This document shows positions 12,755-24,150 of a stretch of DNA of 64,000 nucleotides, one piece after another. The DNA is taken from assembly GCA_948099385.1 (NCBI GenBank), contig CANUEZ040000028.1:4565501-4629500 (forward strand), written 5' to 3'. The position numbers were made by a program, and so were the translations under genes. Position 1 is the stretch's first letter, and every line of letters starts with the position of its first letter. This stretch comes from Fasciola hepatica (lineage: Eukaryota; Platyhelminthes; Trematoda; Plagiorchiida; Fasciolidae). The notes under the pieces are model-generated. The model saw nothing but the letters and a program-made list of their open reading frames with translations, had not been told where the DNA came from and made no database searches.

Positions 12755-12943
12755 TTTTGTGTTGAATTACCGCCAGACTTGCCCGCACTTGCATTGATCC
12801 ACACATATTGCTTCTACAAATTGCATGGTCATGTATGTACCAAACATGTCAAACGAAATGTGCCTCATGATAAATCATTTTTGCGAAATTTTTCAACTCG
12901 TATTTTCGTTGTTCTATCCAAGGCAAGCTACGAAGACAAGGGG
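12755..12943 (+). CDS. Candidate internal exon, unknown product
   Basis: An open stretch of exactly 63 codons is bordered by an AG at 12753-12754 (context GGCTCAG) and a consensus donor GTAAGT starting at 12944. The exon is phase 0 at both ends. The peptide starts FCVELPPDLPALALIHTY and ends SKASYEDKG, with one short hydrophobic stretch and no recognisable domain. The polypyrimidine tract before the AG is weak, and the frame stays open past the donor, so this may be coincidence. No neighbouring exon of the same gene was identified. Confidence 0.2.
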
Positions 12944-15839
12944 GTAAGTATGTTCAATAAGTTATTTTGTTATGCTATCAACCACCCGAACTTAAGTAAA
13001 GACAACCTCCAAAAATACATGACGCTTTAGATGATAGTTAGTATACATCTATTCAGTGGAGGAAGTTAAAGACGATAATGTGGAGCTTCTCTATTTTCCG
13101 GTAATTTAACCTTATTGAAATCATACCAGTGACGTTTGCATCAGATAAAAGGAAAGCTCAGATAAAACAACGTGTATGTGGCAGGAAGTTAATCATGGTG
13201 ATAGCTAAGTCAGTTCAAAAACGCAGGGATTAAACGACGATTAATAACTGGCACTGTGGTCACCAAACAATATAAAAACCAGACGGACATGAAACGGAAA
13301 CAAGTGCCACGTTACATCATTTCAATGTAAATCCTGTCAGGCCAGACAGAGTTTTCTGAATGGTTTAGAAACAGAAAAATGGAAATTAAACAACCATTGA
13401 TTGCACGCATTCATAAAATCAAAGCATACACAAGTTAGAACGTTCCCTTCAACTCGTAAGCACGAGATTTCAACTCGACTGTAGTCATCATATCCACGAC
13501 GGTAACAAGTGTACTTCTATAGTGAATCAAATACTATTAGTACTCCCTCATTTTTCTACAGTTTTCTCACGGATGTTTTTTGTGAGATTGGGAGGATCAG
13601 TGTACGTGTTTTGTCCCATCGCTCTATTGGAATCGTGAACGAAATCAAATTTCGGCTTAGGATAATTGATTTCATCCCAAATATCATGTCTGAAAGGTTC
13701 AGGATGCGATTAGTGCACCCGTGATCACTGTCGAAAAAGCGCTCTCTATAGCTTTTCATTAGGAGGAATCAGTCGTGCGTATAGCTGTTCCCTTCAGCGG
13801 TGCCCCACGATATTTCACCGAGCAAAATTCATAATATGCGGGCTCAACGAATAAAAACCGCGCTGTTCATTAAACTACATTTCAAATTTTGACCTTTAAT
13901 TCAAGAGAACAAGAAGTTTGCCACACGGCTAACGGACGTCTGAGTTGGAACTGGAAAAAACTTCCTTATAAAGGTACAGCAATTAGTATAATCAAGAGTG
14001 GGGAAAGAAATACAAATCGGTAGAGGTTATCGGAAATTTTTGAAGGACACAAATAGACGAGCATCGAAAAAGAAACATAGAATACGAAGTAGATTATCTG
14101 AAAAGGCTAGCAGGCCATTGTTACACGGAGCCCCAAACGGAATAACAACTTTATCGAAGTTGCAGTGGTCCATGCAGTTGCATATTAGTGTCCACTGTGT
14201 ACTATATGTTCTGCAGTTAGCAACACGTTTAAGGAATAGCAAGGTGAAAGCTTTACCCCGGATGACTGAAAGTCATATTTGAGACCGGGTTGAAAGGGGC
14301 GGGAATCACATCAGACGGAAGACTGAAAGGAATAACTTGACATTTGCGAAGAAAAAGTTCAAAATGCATGGTCCTCATGAACTGATTTTCTGCGGGTACG
14401 ACACGCAGAAGAGCGAGATTGACTTCGGCCTTCTTGCATTCTGTAGGGGCTCTGTGATGGCTTTGGGTGCCATTTCGCGGACGGCAAATCCCAGTGCGCG
14501 GTTCTAAAAGGAAAGTAGATAGCCGACTGCCTGCATCAGAATTTCAAATAACTTCTTCCTATCTGCAACTTCCAAAGATTGAGGGGAGTCCACCCATTTC
14601 GAGAAATGCTACTCCGGCATACACGCAGTCCACGTTAATGAAACATGGTTATTATATGGGAACGCAAAAACCACCGACTGGCACGTTCACAGTCCCGAAC
14701 CCCATTGAAAACACTTAGAATTAGCTGGCGAGGAGAACATTTGAAAGTGGGAGGTTTCTCAGTAACATCCCCGAACTGAAGCCCAGTGTCTTACTGAATG
14801 CTGACCTTCGAAATTCAGACCACTGGAAATCTTACATAAGTTATATCTGGTAGACCCTTTCCTGTATTGAGAAGTGAAGCTCTCTGCATTTGATCGCTAG
14901 GAGTTTTTTTATTTCCAGGTCATGGGTGCTTTAAAATTATCCCGTTCTCTTCAGCCATATCATTCGAGAGGAAATTAACTTTTCGCAGAGAAATCAAAAT
15001 TCATATGTGGTCCGAATAAAGTGATGGGGCAAGACATGCACACCAAATTTCATGATCTCATGTGTACGCGTTCTCGAGAGATCAGAAAAAAATATGGGCG
15101 CGCTTGAAGGCTTTCGTGCACTACATTGAGCTCCTATCATTTAAAAAATACCGGAAAATCAATTAGTACCTTTAATATCTCTTTTCCGATCAACACAAAC
15201 TCAATCATACCAATCATTCAGTAGTCAGTGGAGTTCGCTGAAATAAGTGACTAGTGCGTGATACTAAAGAATGGAATCAAAATTAGGATGAATGAAAACA
15301 AATTCAGATGAACTTAATCCAATCCCTACATGCAATATCCATCTGTTTGTAAAAGGAACAGCAAATAGAATTGTGTTTGAAACTGGCTCCGAGCTTCGAT
15401 TCGTTGTTGTTGTCTATCAGTGGTCATGAGATATATCACTAGGATATCAGCACTGTTCTCTCAGTCAGCGAATTTTATGTATACCGATTACCACGTAATG
15501 CAAAACAAACAACCGAGGTTTCATTGGTTCTCATGATTCATACACAAAAACCATCGTGCCCATGAATTTCGAGGGTACAATGCGAGTCCCTAACGTTCAC
15601 AAAGCTTGATGAAATATATTCGCCAAGATTGTGCATCAGTGGAATAGGCCATCTGAAACCGGTTATGACTCATTCATGTAAGTAAATCTGCTTTTTTAGT
15701 AGATGCTCTCATAAAACCCAGTTTTATCGTTGAAAGACCGAAGGGCAAACACCTGCGGTTGGAAAAACCAAGATCTCCTTGAAATTTTGTGTCGAAGCAA
15801 CCCAGTACGAGGGGATGAAAAATCAGTATGATGTACTAT
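12944..15839. other. Unassigned sequence
   Basis: Nothing here could be assigned. The 83-codon plus-strand frame ending at 14718 (ending PPTGTFTVPNPIENT) has fairly even codon use, but an in-frame stop lies between it and the nearest acceptor-like CTGTAG at 14441-14446. I do not call it a gene. Confidence 0.45.
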
Positions 15840-16910
15840 CATCTTGTGGATAATACTTGAAATCCGTCTGTTGGGTACGAGTGGTAAAAATATACTTATC
15901 TACAAAGCAAACCTGGCTGGACTGCTTTCAGTTCAATCTACTGCATTGTCTTTTGGGTATGATCCGCATAAACTTAAACTGAGTGTAGTAAAAATGAGAC
16001 CCTCCAAATGCTCTCATATCGTTGTGCCGATGGATCTTCTCTGATTTCATATGGTCATGAACACATGAAGTGTCCAAGAAAATCGTCCGGATGTTGGTTC
16101 AGAATGATTCGAAATTTATTTGTAGAATCCCAAACTTGTTTCACTGAGAGTTTCAAAACACAGCACAAGCTACTTTTTGAACAAACATCATATATGATCA
16201 CAAATGCACTGTTCCTCCCACTTTTCGTCTACATGTTTCTTGGTAATATCGGTTATTGTAAGCCAACAAAATGTACGTAGCACGTGATGCTTCATTTATC
16301 GTGAAATTGACTGCTTTCATTCTTTCGTTGTTCTGCTCCAGCCATTAGAGGAAGAACCGTCGGTAAATATAACAAGTGTTATTATTTCTCAAACACTACA
16401 GATAACAAGTACTGTTCCATTATGGAAACGTGCAATGCAGGTGACTTAATATTTATTCATGGGAGAAGAAAGAAATCCGATCAAGCACATCGGGATTTTC
16501 TTCTATTCCCGAAGTTTTCAGTGAGGTGAATGCTTTGAAATATTGTTGGCTTCCTCTCAAACTAAAAGGTATAGAAATGGTCATACATCTAACAGGCCAA
16601 CAATTAAAACCATCATAAGTCAAATCAAAAAGCTCGCAATTATTACTTAACTTCCAATAAAAAACAACGTGTATCAGAAATCTGGAGACCCAGCCTGTTA
16701 ACCTGGGATTACAAAAACCACTCAGCTTCGCTGAGTCACTTCACATTACATCAACTTCGAGATAAACCGAAGCAAGTTAACAGGAAATTTTCTCAAAAAT
16801 CTGTGACTTCGAATATACATATAACAAAACAGTTGGCACTGAAACCCTATCATGTACGGGTAAGGAGGTTTCACTCGATTAGAGAGACCAAGATTTCAGA
16901 TCGTCTCTGA
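15840..16910 (+). repeat. Family A-related fragment, copy A4
   Basis: The clearest similarity is 16110-16210 against 19055-19150 in copy A2, sharing TTCAGAA(G/T)GATTCGAAAT and a TTTCAAAAC...TTTTGAACAA block. A second is 16597-16650 against 19490-19560, sharing CAGG(A/C)CAAC(C/A)ATTAAAA. The end of this copy (16733-16815, with CACATTACATCAACTTC) also recurs at 21055-21130. The left border is uncertain. This copy lies directly upstream of copy A2 in the same orientation, separated by a (TA)n tract. Confidence 0.4.
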
Positions 16911-16915
16911 TACAT

Positions 16916-16918
<3 letters not shown>

Positions 16919-16975
<57 letters not shown>
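16919..16975. repeat. (TA)n microsatellite
   Basis: A long pure AT dinucleotide tract between family A copies A4 and A2. Confidence 0.97.
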
Positions 16976-16978
<3 letters not shown>

Positions 16979-16979
16979 G

Positions 16980-19190
16980 GTGTCGGTTGCGATGTTTATG
17001 AAATATTAGTCAGTATATATTTTGAGGTTTGTGATTTCAATAATGTATATCAGGCCACCGGGTAATGATACCGATTTATTTCGAAGTTTCTTCTAATTTA
17101 TTTGGTTCTTTGCTGTTCCATGGTTAGTTGAATACGCGTGACCTTGGTTGACAGGGCAAAAACTGTGAGCAAAGTAAGGTGAAAATCGGCAAAGTAAAGA
17201 AATATCATAAGCTTGATCAAGGGGACCACATAAATTATCCCAGGGTACATTTAGACAGGTTTACTGTGCAAACAATTAGGTAGGAGCAGTTTTTAACCAA
17301 CATATTCTTCATGGTTGAGCTTATATTATAACTTTAAGAGAAGTAGATTTTTATTTCGAGATTTCGCTATATATGTGGTTTAAAAAGGCTTTTCGGCGGT
17401 GAATGCCAAAAGTACTGAAAAAAGTAAATTCAGCTCGCGTCAGTATGAGCATTGGCTTCGATTTCATTTGAGAGCATTTCGTTAATCGTTACTATTGTAT
17501 TCACAATGACGACGAAGAGATCCACTGTAGCTGAATTTTCTCGTCAGATCTTTCAAAAGGATCGAAGGAGAATCGCGAAGGGTTACTATTTGGAATATTT
17601 TTTCCCGTGTATTGTTCAGTGCTTGAAAGCGAATAGGAGCACTAGTTATCGGATAAATCACACAAAACCCACCCTCAGGTTCATATTTCAGAGGTAGAAG
17701 AGCTAGTTATTCGAATGAATGGGATGATCTTGTGTATTACGGTATGAAAACAGTGTCGAAACTTCCTGTCCTCAATCCAGCCCGGGAATACTCCCAGGTT
17801 CTCACAACACCTGTTGGACCTACGGTAGTGACAAATGCGGCTAGCATCATGTGATTTGAAGGTAGCATTGAGGGTACGCAATTGTTTCATCGGGGGACTC
17901 GAACCACGAGGCCTGTCATTTTGACTATGGGTTTGTTTTCACATGAGTGTTTGGCACATGATGAGGCGTAGAAGGCGTAAAAAATGTCATTTAATTTGGT
18001 AATTTTCTTGCAAAAACTTGCCGAACCGAATGTCGATGAATGCTGGACATGTTGGACTCGTGCCTGGACACAACAAGTTTGGCTTTTCTAGTGGATTTCA
18101 GGTAGAGATTTGGAGGAATCTTCACCGTTAGGATTGAGAAATCCCTGAGTCCAACGAAGTGAATTCTTCAGGGTAGGCAGCAGTTATTTAAGAATAACAC
18201 TTCTTGTTATGTTTCACGAGAGGTTTGTACATGAAGTCATACAGTGCGATGTATGTTCACTAATCACCGCAAGACTTGTAAATGTATGCTCGACTTCGAA
18301 GTCCCGTTCATACAATTTTTCTCTAATAACGCAGAATCAAACGTAATCATAGAAATTTACCTATTCTGTACAGAGTAACTGAAAGGCTGCCCACACACTG
18401 GCCATTGGAGTCAAAAGTGCAAATATGTGTTGGTCTGTAAGATCTAGGACTATTTCATCACCAACGTGGTGAACTCAACCCCGATCAGACTGTGAAATGT
18501 CCGGATGAATAAGGGCAAACCAAATGTTCAATACTGTTCATGAAAATTGTGTCTTGAATAAGGTTAGAATTAATTCAGTGTGAAATATTGTTGTTTCATT
18601 TTCTCTCAGAGGCTTACATTCCTCCTTAATGGTGACCCACTGGTAGTAGCAAAAATGTGGGTTCGCCTGAATTTCTGTCAAAGCCATTCACCGCATACAA
18701 GCAGACCACAAGTGTTATGGTCCTCAAAACTTCGCCAATGCTTGCCATTTGTGGCACATACAAAATTATATGGTTCTTTATTAACGCTGTTGTGTGTGAG
18801 CACAAAATAAGCTTATGGGATACCCGTATGCTTCACATTCAGCAGTACATTTATCTACCTGAATAACGGCTGCTATATTAGGTGGGTGACCGCAAAGTTC
18901 GGCTTTTTAAGAGTAACACTCCATTCATTGTTCTCATTTGTTGTGCTTCCTTCTGAAAGACACCGCTACCTAACGAGATCACATATCAATGATATGATAT
19001 CCGTCTGTTATCGTAATGACTGTCAGACAATTTCGGAACGTGATGGGAAAGCTGATTCAGAAGGATTCGAAATTAATTTGCACCTATCCAAAGTTCTTTG
19101 GTCGAACATTTCAAAACGTAACTCATTTATTATTTTGAACAACAATTTCGATATCTCCATCGTTTGTCTACCAGTGATGTCTATATGAAT
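16980..19190 (+). repeat. Family A repeat, copy A2 (longest copy)
   Basis: The start (17030-17350) aligns with the reverse complement of 45470-45790 in copy A3, sharing GAAGTTTCTTCTAATTTA and a GACCTTGGTTG block. The part 17740-18170 aligns with copy A1 left, and 18170-18800 aligns with A1 right and A3. Copy A3 lacks most of the 17350-18190 segment, which A1 has in part. This is the fullest copy seen, about 2.2 kb. It is followed by a (TA)n tract at 19602-19649. I cannot place it in a named superfamily: no terminal inverted repeats, LTRs or poly(A) tail could be shown. Confidence 0.6.
18360..18687 (-). pseudogene. Family A decayed reading frame, copy A2
   Basis: On the minus strand the frame begins with ATG at 18687, directly after a stop, and reads MALTEIQANPHFCYYQWVT followed by EECKPLREN and, further on, LTDQHIFALLTPMASV. 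Two stops interrupt it before about 18360; beyond that it is more broken. The same peptides appear in copy A3 on the plus strand. The ATG at this position is present in A1 and A2 and is ATA in A3, which supports it as the original start. No known domain is recognised. Confidence 0.45.
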
Positions 19191-19596
19191 GAACAACGTA
19201 TCAAACGAATTTACAACACCTTTGAATTTTCCATTGTTCTATTATACTTTCGAAGCAATGAGGCCAGGTGGTAAGTGTGACCATTTATAAGCAGCTATCC
19301 AGTTAGCTGACAGCACTCGAGTAAAGACAGCTTCATAAAAGCGACATGCTGCTTTTCTTTCAGTACTTATCCGTAGAATAAATGTAGAGGACTGAACACG
19401 TTTAATACTATTCTGTAGGTCAGCTTGAGTACCTCGTTCCAATGGCATTCACTTCTCAGAATGAACTGTAAACAAATATTTGTGTGTCTGACAGGACAAC
19501 CATTAAAAAAACGATCGAACCAAATCACGAATTGCAAAAACTTTAATTATATACTGAGAATCAAACAGCGAGCATCAACAGGCTGATAATCAAGTC

Positions 19597-19601
<5 letters not shown>

Positions 19602-19649
<48 letters not shown>
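19602..19649. repeat. (TA)n microsatellite
   Basis: A pure AT dinucleotide tract just past the end of family A copy A2. Confidence 0.97.
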
Positions 19650-19652
<3 letters not shown>

Positions 19653-20403
19653 TTCAATCAGTCAAAAATTACCATATTTGTCACGAGGCGCGATTCGCAT
19701 TGAAACACAATAAGCTCAACCGATCCCTCAGTAATGGGGCCATCTGTGCGAGAAAGTAAAAACGGAGAAAAGTTTGGGTAGATGGCATCGGTTTGTCATT
19801 TCGTTAGTGATTTCTGTCAGCTCAGTAGGGGTTCTCGGGAGACTATCGTAATGGGAATGGTGATGGAAGTAAACGAGACCCACATCTTGCAATCAAAAAG
19901 ATCGCAGGACCAGCATTACACGCCAATCAAGTTTATCAAAAATTTCAATATCTGATCAGATTTCGATTAGTTGGATATAACAAAGTAAATGTACAGGAAT
20001 TCGACTAAGAGAAACAGTCAACCTGTAGAGAATATTTAAATTGATTATGTGGTGTACCGATAGAGAAAATATGAACATTTGTGAAGCAAATGTAATCGTA
20101 CTGTAGTACTGGTTAAGCTCTACGCCTTGATCTTCAGAGTTGATTGACTTGGTCTTCTTCTAAGCTATATTCGAGGCCGTTGCGAGTCACTCGTTATTAC
20201 AGTCTTTCACTGAAGATAATGATTACACATATAGCAGGTACATTAATCACCTCAAGAATGGTAATTCTGCAGTCGCGAAGAACGACATCGTGACAGTTTT
20301 ATTCAGTACAATTATTATATTCACCACGTTGATCTGAAATCTCACTTTATGTAAGGTGATCGTGTCACAATAACCCAAAGTCTGTGTGACTCCATCCCAA
20401 TCC

Positions 20404-20436
<33 letters not shown>

Positions 20437-21044
20437 GATCAGTATTATACACTTGGTTCAGAATAAAGGATATGATTCGCAGAAGAGCAAAGTTCGTTGT
20501 TCCAATGAACGGAAACAGTCTGACCCTAACTTTGGAAAAACCATAAAACTAATTGTCAACTTCGTCGGTTACACAACCCCAACTCTTCCCATAATATGAT
20601 TATGCAAACGAATCAAATACCCATAGGACATTTGACCGCAAAGCACTCGAGACTGATGATACCTTTTTTGCCTATTTTCCACTTTTCTGCTACAGACGCG
20701 AGAGGAAGACGAGGAAGTAAGTACGAATATTTTTGTCATTGCGAATGCATCAAATCCTAAAAATAAATCACAAAATATCTTCAAATCTGAGTGCATGCCT
20801 TTCATGTGGCCCAGATTCCACCTATAGGATAGTGGAGCTATGATTTGGTCCTTGGATGATATTCTGTTCTGCATGCTTTTCATTATGATTAAATCCATTA
20901 AATGATGTTTTCTTCTCAAACTAGACAGTACACGAATAATTCATCATCAGATCAACAACTACAACAATGATCAAATCTAGTCACTATTCTCGCATTTTTT
21001 ATTGAAATTCCAAGAAAAGAACAGCGAGCACACACGTGCCAGCC
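19650..21044. other. Unassigned sequence with a (TA)n tract
   Basis: A third (TA)n tract lies at about 20408-20436. A minus-strand frame of 116 codons (20569-20919) has no recognisable domain or flanking splice signals. I see no other structure. Confidence 0.45.
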
Positions 21045-21130
21045 CGAGCTGCTTCATTTCACATTATATCAACTTCAGTGTAAACCTTAGTAAGTTAGGT
21101 GAGATATTCGTGAGAATCTATAATTCGGGA
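21045..21130 (+). repeat. Family A 3'-end-like fragment
   Basis: Similar to 16733-16815 at the end of copy A4, with shared blocks TTCACATTA(C/T)ATCAACTTC and GTAAACC..AG(T/C)AAGTTA. It is a short, diverged match, probably a truncated relative. Confidence 0.4.
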
Positions 21131-23659
21131 TTCTCCGAGCATGAAATATCTGGTTGCAAGCATTTAGAAGATCAGCGCAGTGATGGATGTTCCTCTCCGT
21201 GGCTAGATGACGAGGGCTATTGAAAGGGGTCTTCCTGTCACTCAATTTGGTTTCGCTAAATATTTTTGATAATTATTTAGTGCTTCGTATTTTGATTTTT
21301 GATAATGTTTACTAGGTCTTCATTTTCGGCCCCTCTCTCACACCTTTTATAATAATCTCTTCTGTTTTATTGATTCTATAACCAATCGTTTAGGAGGGTA
21401 ATTGTCGAACGTGAACCAACACGTGCCAATCTTCAGAGGCTGGTTTGCTTACTCACGAGGAAGTACCATAATGGGCAACTCAAACAGTAATAAGATATAT
21501 TTCACACCCCGTGAAGTAACCCGTAAACACGGGTTTTGTTGTTTTTACGTAATCTGTCCCCACCCTAAAGAAGAAATTTCAAACTATGACTATAGCTTGT
21601 GGTAATCAAGACCCAATGGCTACGTTTCAACTCGTTTCACTGTTGCACCACATCTACAGCCGAAAATAGTATCAGTGGATTTTACGCGAAAGAGCTCTTC
21701 CCCATCTTCACAGCACACGATAATCCGTCTGAACAGTGTCAGGCAAGTAGCACAGATGACACAGATTTCACCCTCCGATTATGCAGTTGCGTACGCGACC
21801 ATACAACCGAACGGATTGAAGATTAGTTTAAATTGAGAACTTTAAGCGTAGACTGTTTATCAGCTTTATCTTCCAAGCAGTGAATCTGTACCATTTTTGC
21901 AATAACAGAATTACAGTGTAGATAATTATATTCCGCTTATGAGTATGATATCTGGTAGTTGATATTCCCCTGTTGGTCACGTCTACATGACGAGTCATAG
22001 CTTGAGTAGACTGTATGTACTTGGAAAGGAACAAACTAGGTAGATCTTTCTTTTTTATAGGTGGATTGTCTGAGTCGTTGTTACTGGTGCTTACAATAGG
22101 AATCTTCGACTATGAGAACATCCAACTAGGCATTTTGGCCAGCCTTCGTGTTTACTTAGCCGTATCTATTAGTTGTATCGATAAACAGGCTGTTATGGTC
22201 AGCACACTCTTGCTACTGCGTTATCTTGAGCCACATGATCCTGAGAAGTACTTTCACAATAATTATTAGGGGTTGTAACTCTGTTAAACTGTTGCGTGAG
22301 CCATTTATTTATTTTCTCTATAACTCAGTTTGTTTTGTTCTTTGTGCATTTGTTTGGAGAACAACTTATCAAATCAATAATTGTTTTAACTCGCAGGGGG
22401 ACTAATAATCTTTTCCATTCCCTACTTACTTTTGTAGATGATAGTCGGTAACCCGATAAGCATCGATTCTGTCTTTCATTGAACTTCTGTGTTTGCTATG
22501 CAATATTTTAATTAAATAAATTTTCACGTTACAGTCGTCAGTTTCTGGAATCGTACTCGATCACTAATTGTTGTTTGGGTTCTATTCTTCGCGGGTGATA
22601 TTTTTACAATGGTAGATTATGAAATGTTTGCTTTTGCAGTTTTCATTACTTTTGTCAGATAGGTGGCACGGAGCAGACTGATTTCATTTGTTGTTCGTGT
22701 CTAATCTGGTAAAATGGTTGGCAACGTTTAACTGCACAACAAAGGGGGTAGAATATCTCCAGTGGTACTGTGGATGAGCGGTAATTGACATTTGTGAGCT
22801 AAAGACAAAGCTTTTGCGACAACAAAGAAATCTATTTGACGGACTTCAAAATTGCACTCTTGTACGGCCGTCCACAGCCTAACCAGAACAAAGATTGTAA
22901 AGAACACATTGTTAGAAATTAAGGTGATTATGGACTGAATTGAGGTAGCAAAATTTCTCCTACAAAGATCTCAAGGCTGAAACATCTACCTTAGGGCAGT
23001 TTTCAATAATTTATTGCATCAAATTAAATTAATTAAATCTGTGGCTGTGGACACTATTAGGCAAAGTTCGTAAATAGGTAAGGTTAGGAATTTTCCTAAA
23101 AGCAACGCAGTCTGTATTGATCAGACTATCGATCTGATGCTCGACGCATCTTCTCGTGGTACTGGGATAATCACCTGTATTTCGTTAGTTTACTGTGAAT
23201 GATTCAGTCGAAGGTGGAAGAAGTTGAATTGCAATATCTGTACGCGAATGTCAGACAAAGGAGCTCCTTTTAAGGAAAGTTGGTACTTTTTACATGTTTC
23301 ACTCATGTTCGACAATAAATGTGAGACACTAATAGAAGAGCTGGGAGATTTGCGTACGCACTATTCATGCACGTACCAAAGACAAGCTCATGTTTGATAC
23401 AGGTGGTTAGTTATATCAGGTGTGCGTGCGGTTGAGCAGGTGCAGATCTCAGAATCGAGTTTGTTTGGACGATATATGCAACCAAGAAGTGTTGGCTAAA
23501 ATGCCATCACTCATCACAGTCTCTTTCGTTAGCTTCTGTTAAAGCTGACAAATATCGTCGACATTTTGAGCCCTATTCACAAGCCCAGTTCAAGGAAAAC
23601 AACCTCAGACATGAAATAGATATCAATCATTTGGTGTCATCGACCAAAATTAGCTGCTG
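21131..23659. other. Unassigned sequence
   Basis: Short open frames only. The 84-codon frame at 22015-22269 has hydrophobic stretches but no start context, splice border or family resemblance that I can support. If the gypsy fragment at 23660-24150 continued, its gag and protease would fall here on the minus strand, but I could not find them. Confidence 0.45.
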
Positions 23660-24150
23660 ATCAGTTCAGATAAACCGGATGCGAATCGTCGAATAAAATC
23701 CAACATATTTTTGCTTGGGACAGGTTGATAGCACTCCCTTTTTGGAGTGATCATAAAGACCACAAGATGTTTCAGTAGATTTTATCTCGAGCTCAGACAG
23801 CAATAAGCTCGCCCTGGAACTTGCCACACCTCCATCGTGCATCGGAACCAAATAGGCCAGGTTTTGAGAGAAAAAATTGCCGAGTCTGATATAGAGGAAC
23901 TATATAGATCGAATGTACAAAAGGGTATAATAGGATCGGGAGTAGAAGGTGACGCTCGATCAGAATCCATTTGCACACATTGGTTGGTCAACGCGTCGTT
24001 CGTTGTATCTTAGTAAAGGTGCTCGGAGAACGCAGTCAGTCCACAATTACTGACTACCCCCGGTTGAGTAGAAGTTCACAAAGCCGGATCAATTGTGATC
24101 CGTAAGAAGGAGAATGTACAAAGAAAATAAAGAAAATAAACAGAACTGAC
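23660..24150 (-). mobile_element. Probable Ty3/gypsy leader and gag start, fragment
   Basis: On the minus strand, a T-rich segment (about 24150-24000) is followed by an open frame beginning MDSDRASPSTPDPIIP and, about 35 residues later in mixed frames, a WFRC(T/M)ME-like segment preceded by FFSQNLAY. A gag N-terminus in which an (F/P)F.(P/S)(Q/E)NPxxWFxxME motif follows a short variable leader is common in flatworm gypsy elements. At least one frameshift is needed to join the pieces. No LTR pair was shown and no pol domain follows. This is inference from a short motif. Confidence 0.35.

Noticed and set aside
17892..17905. A perfect B-box-like GGTTCGAGTCCCCC on the minus strand inside family A copy A2
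   Set aside because: No A box lies at tRNA spacing upstream and the surroundings do not fold as a tRNA; the same site in copy A1 has lost the match.
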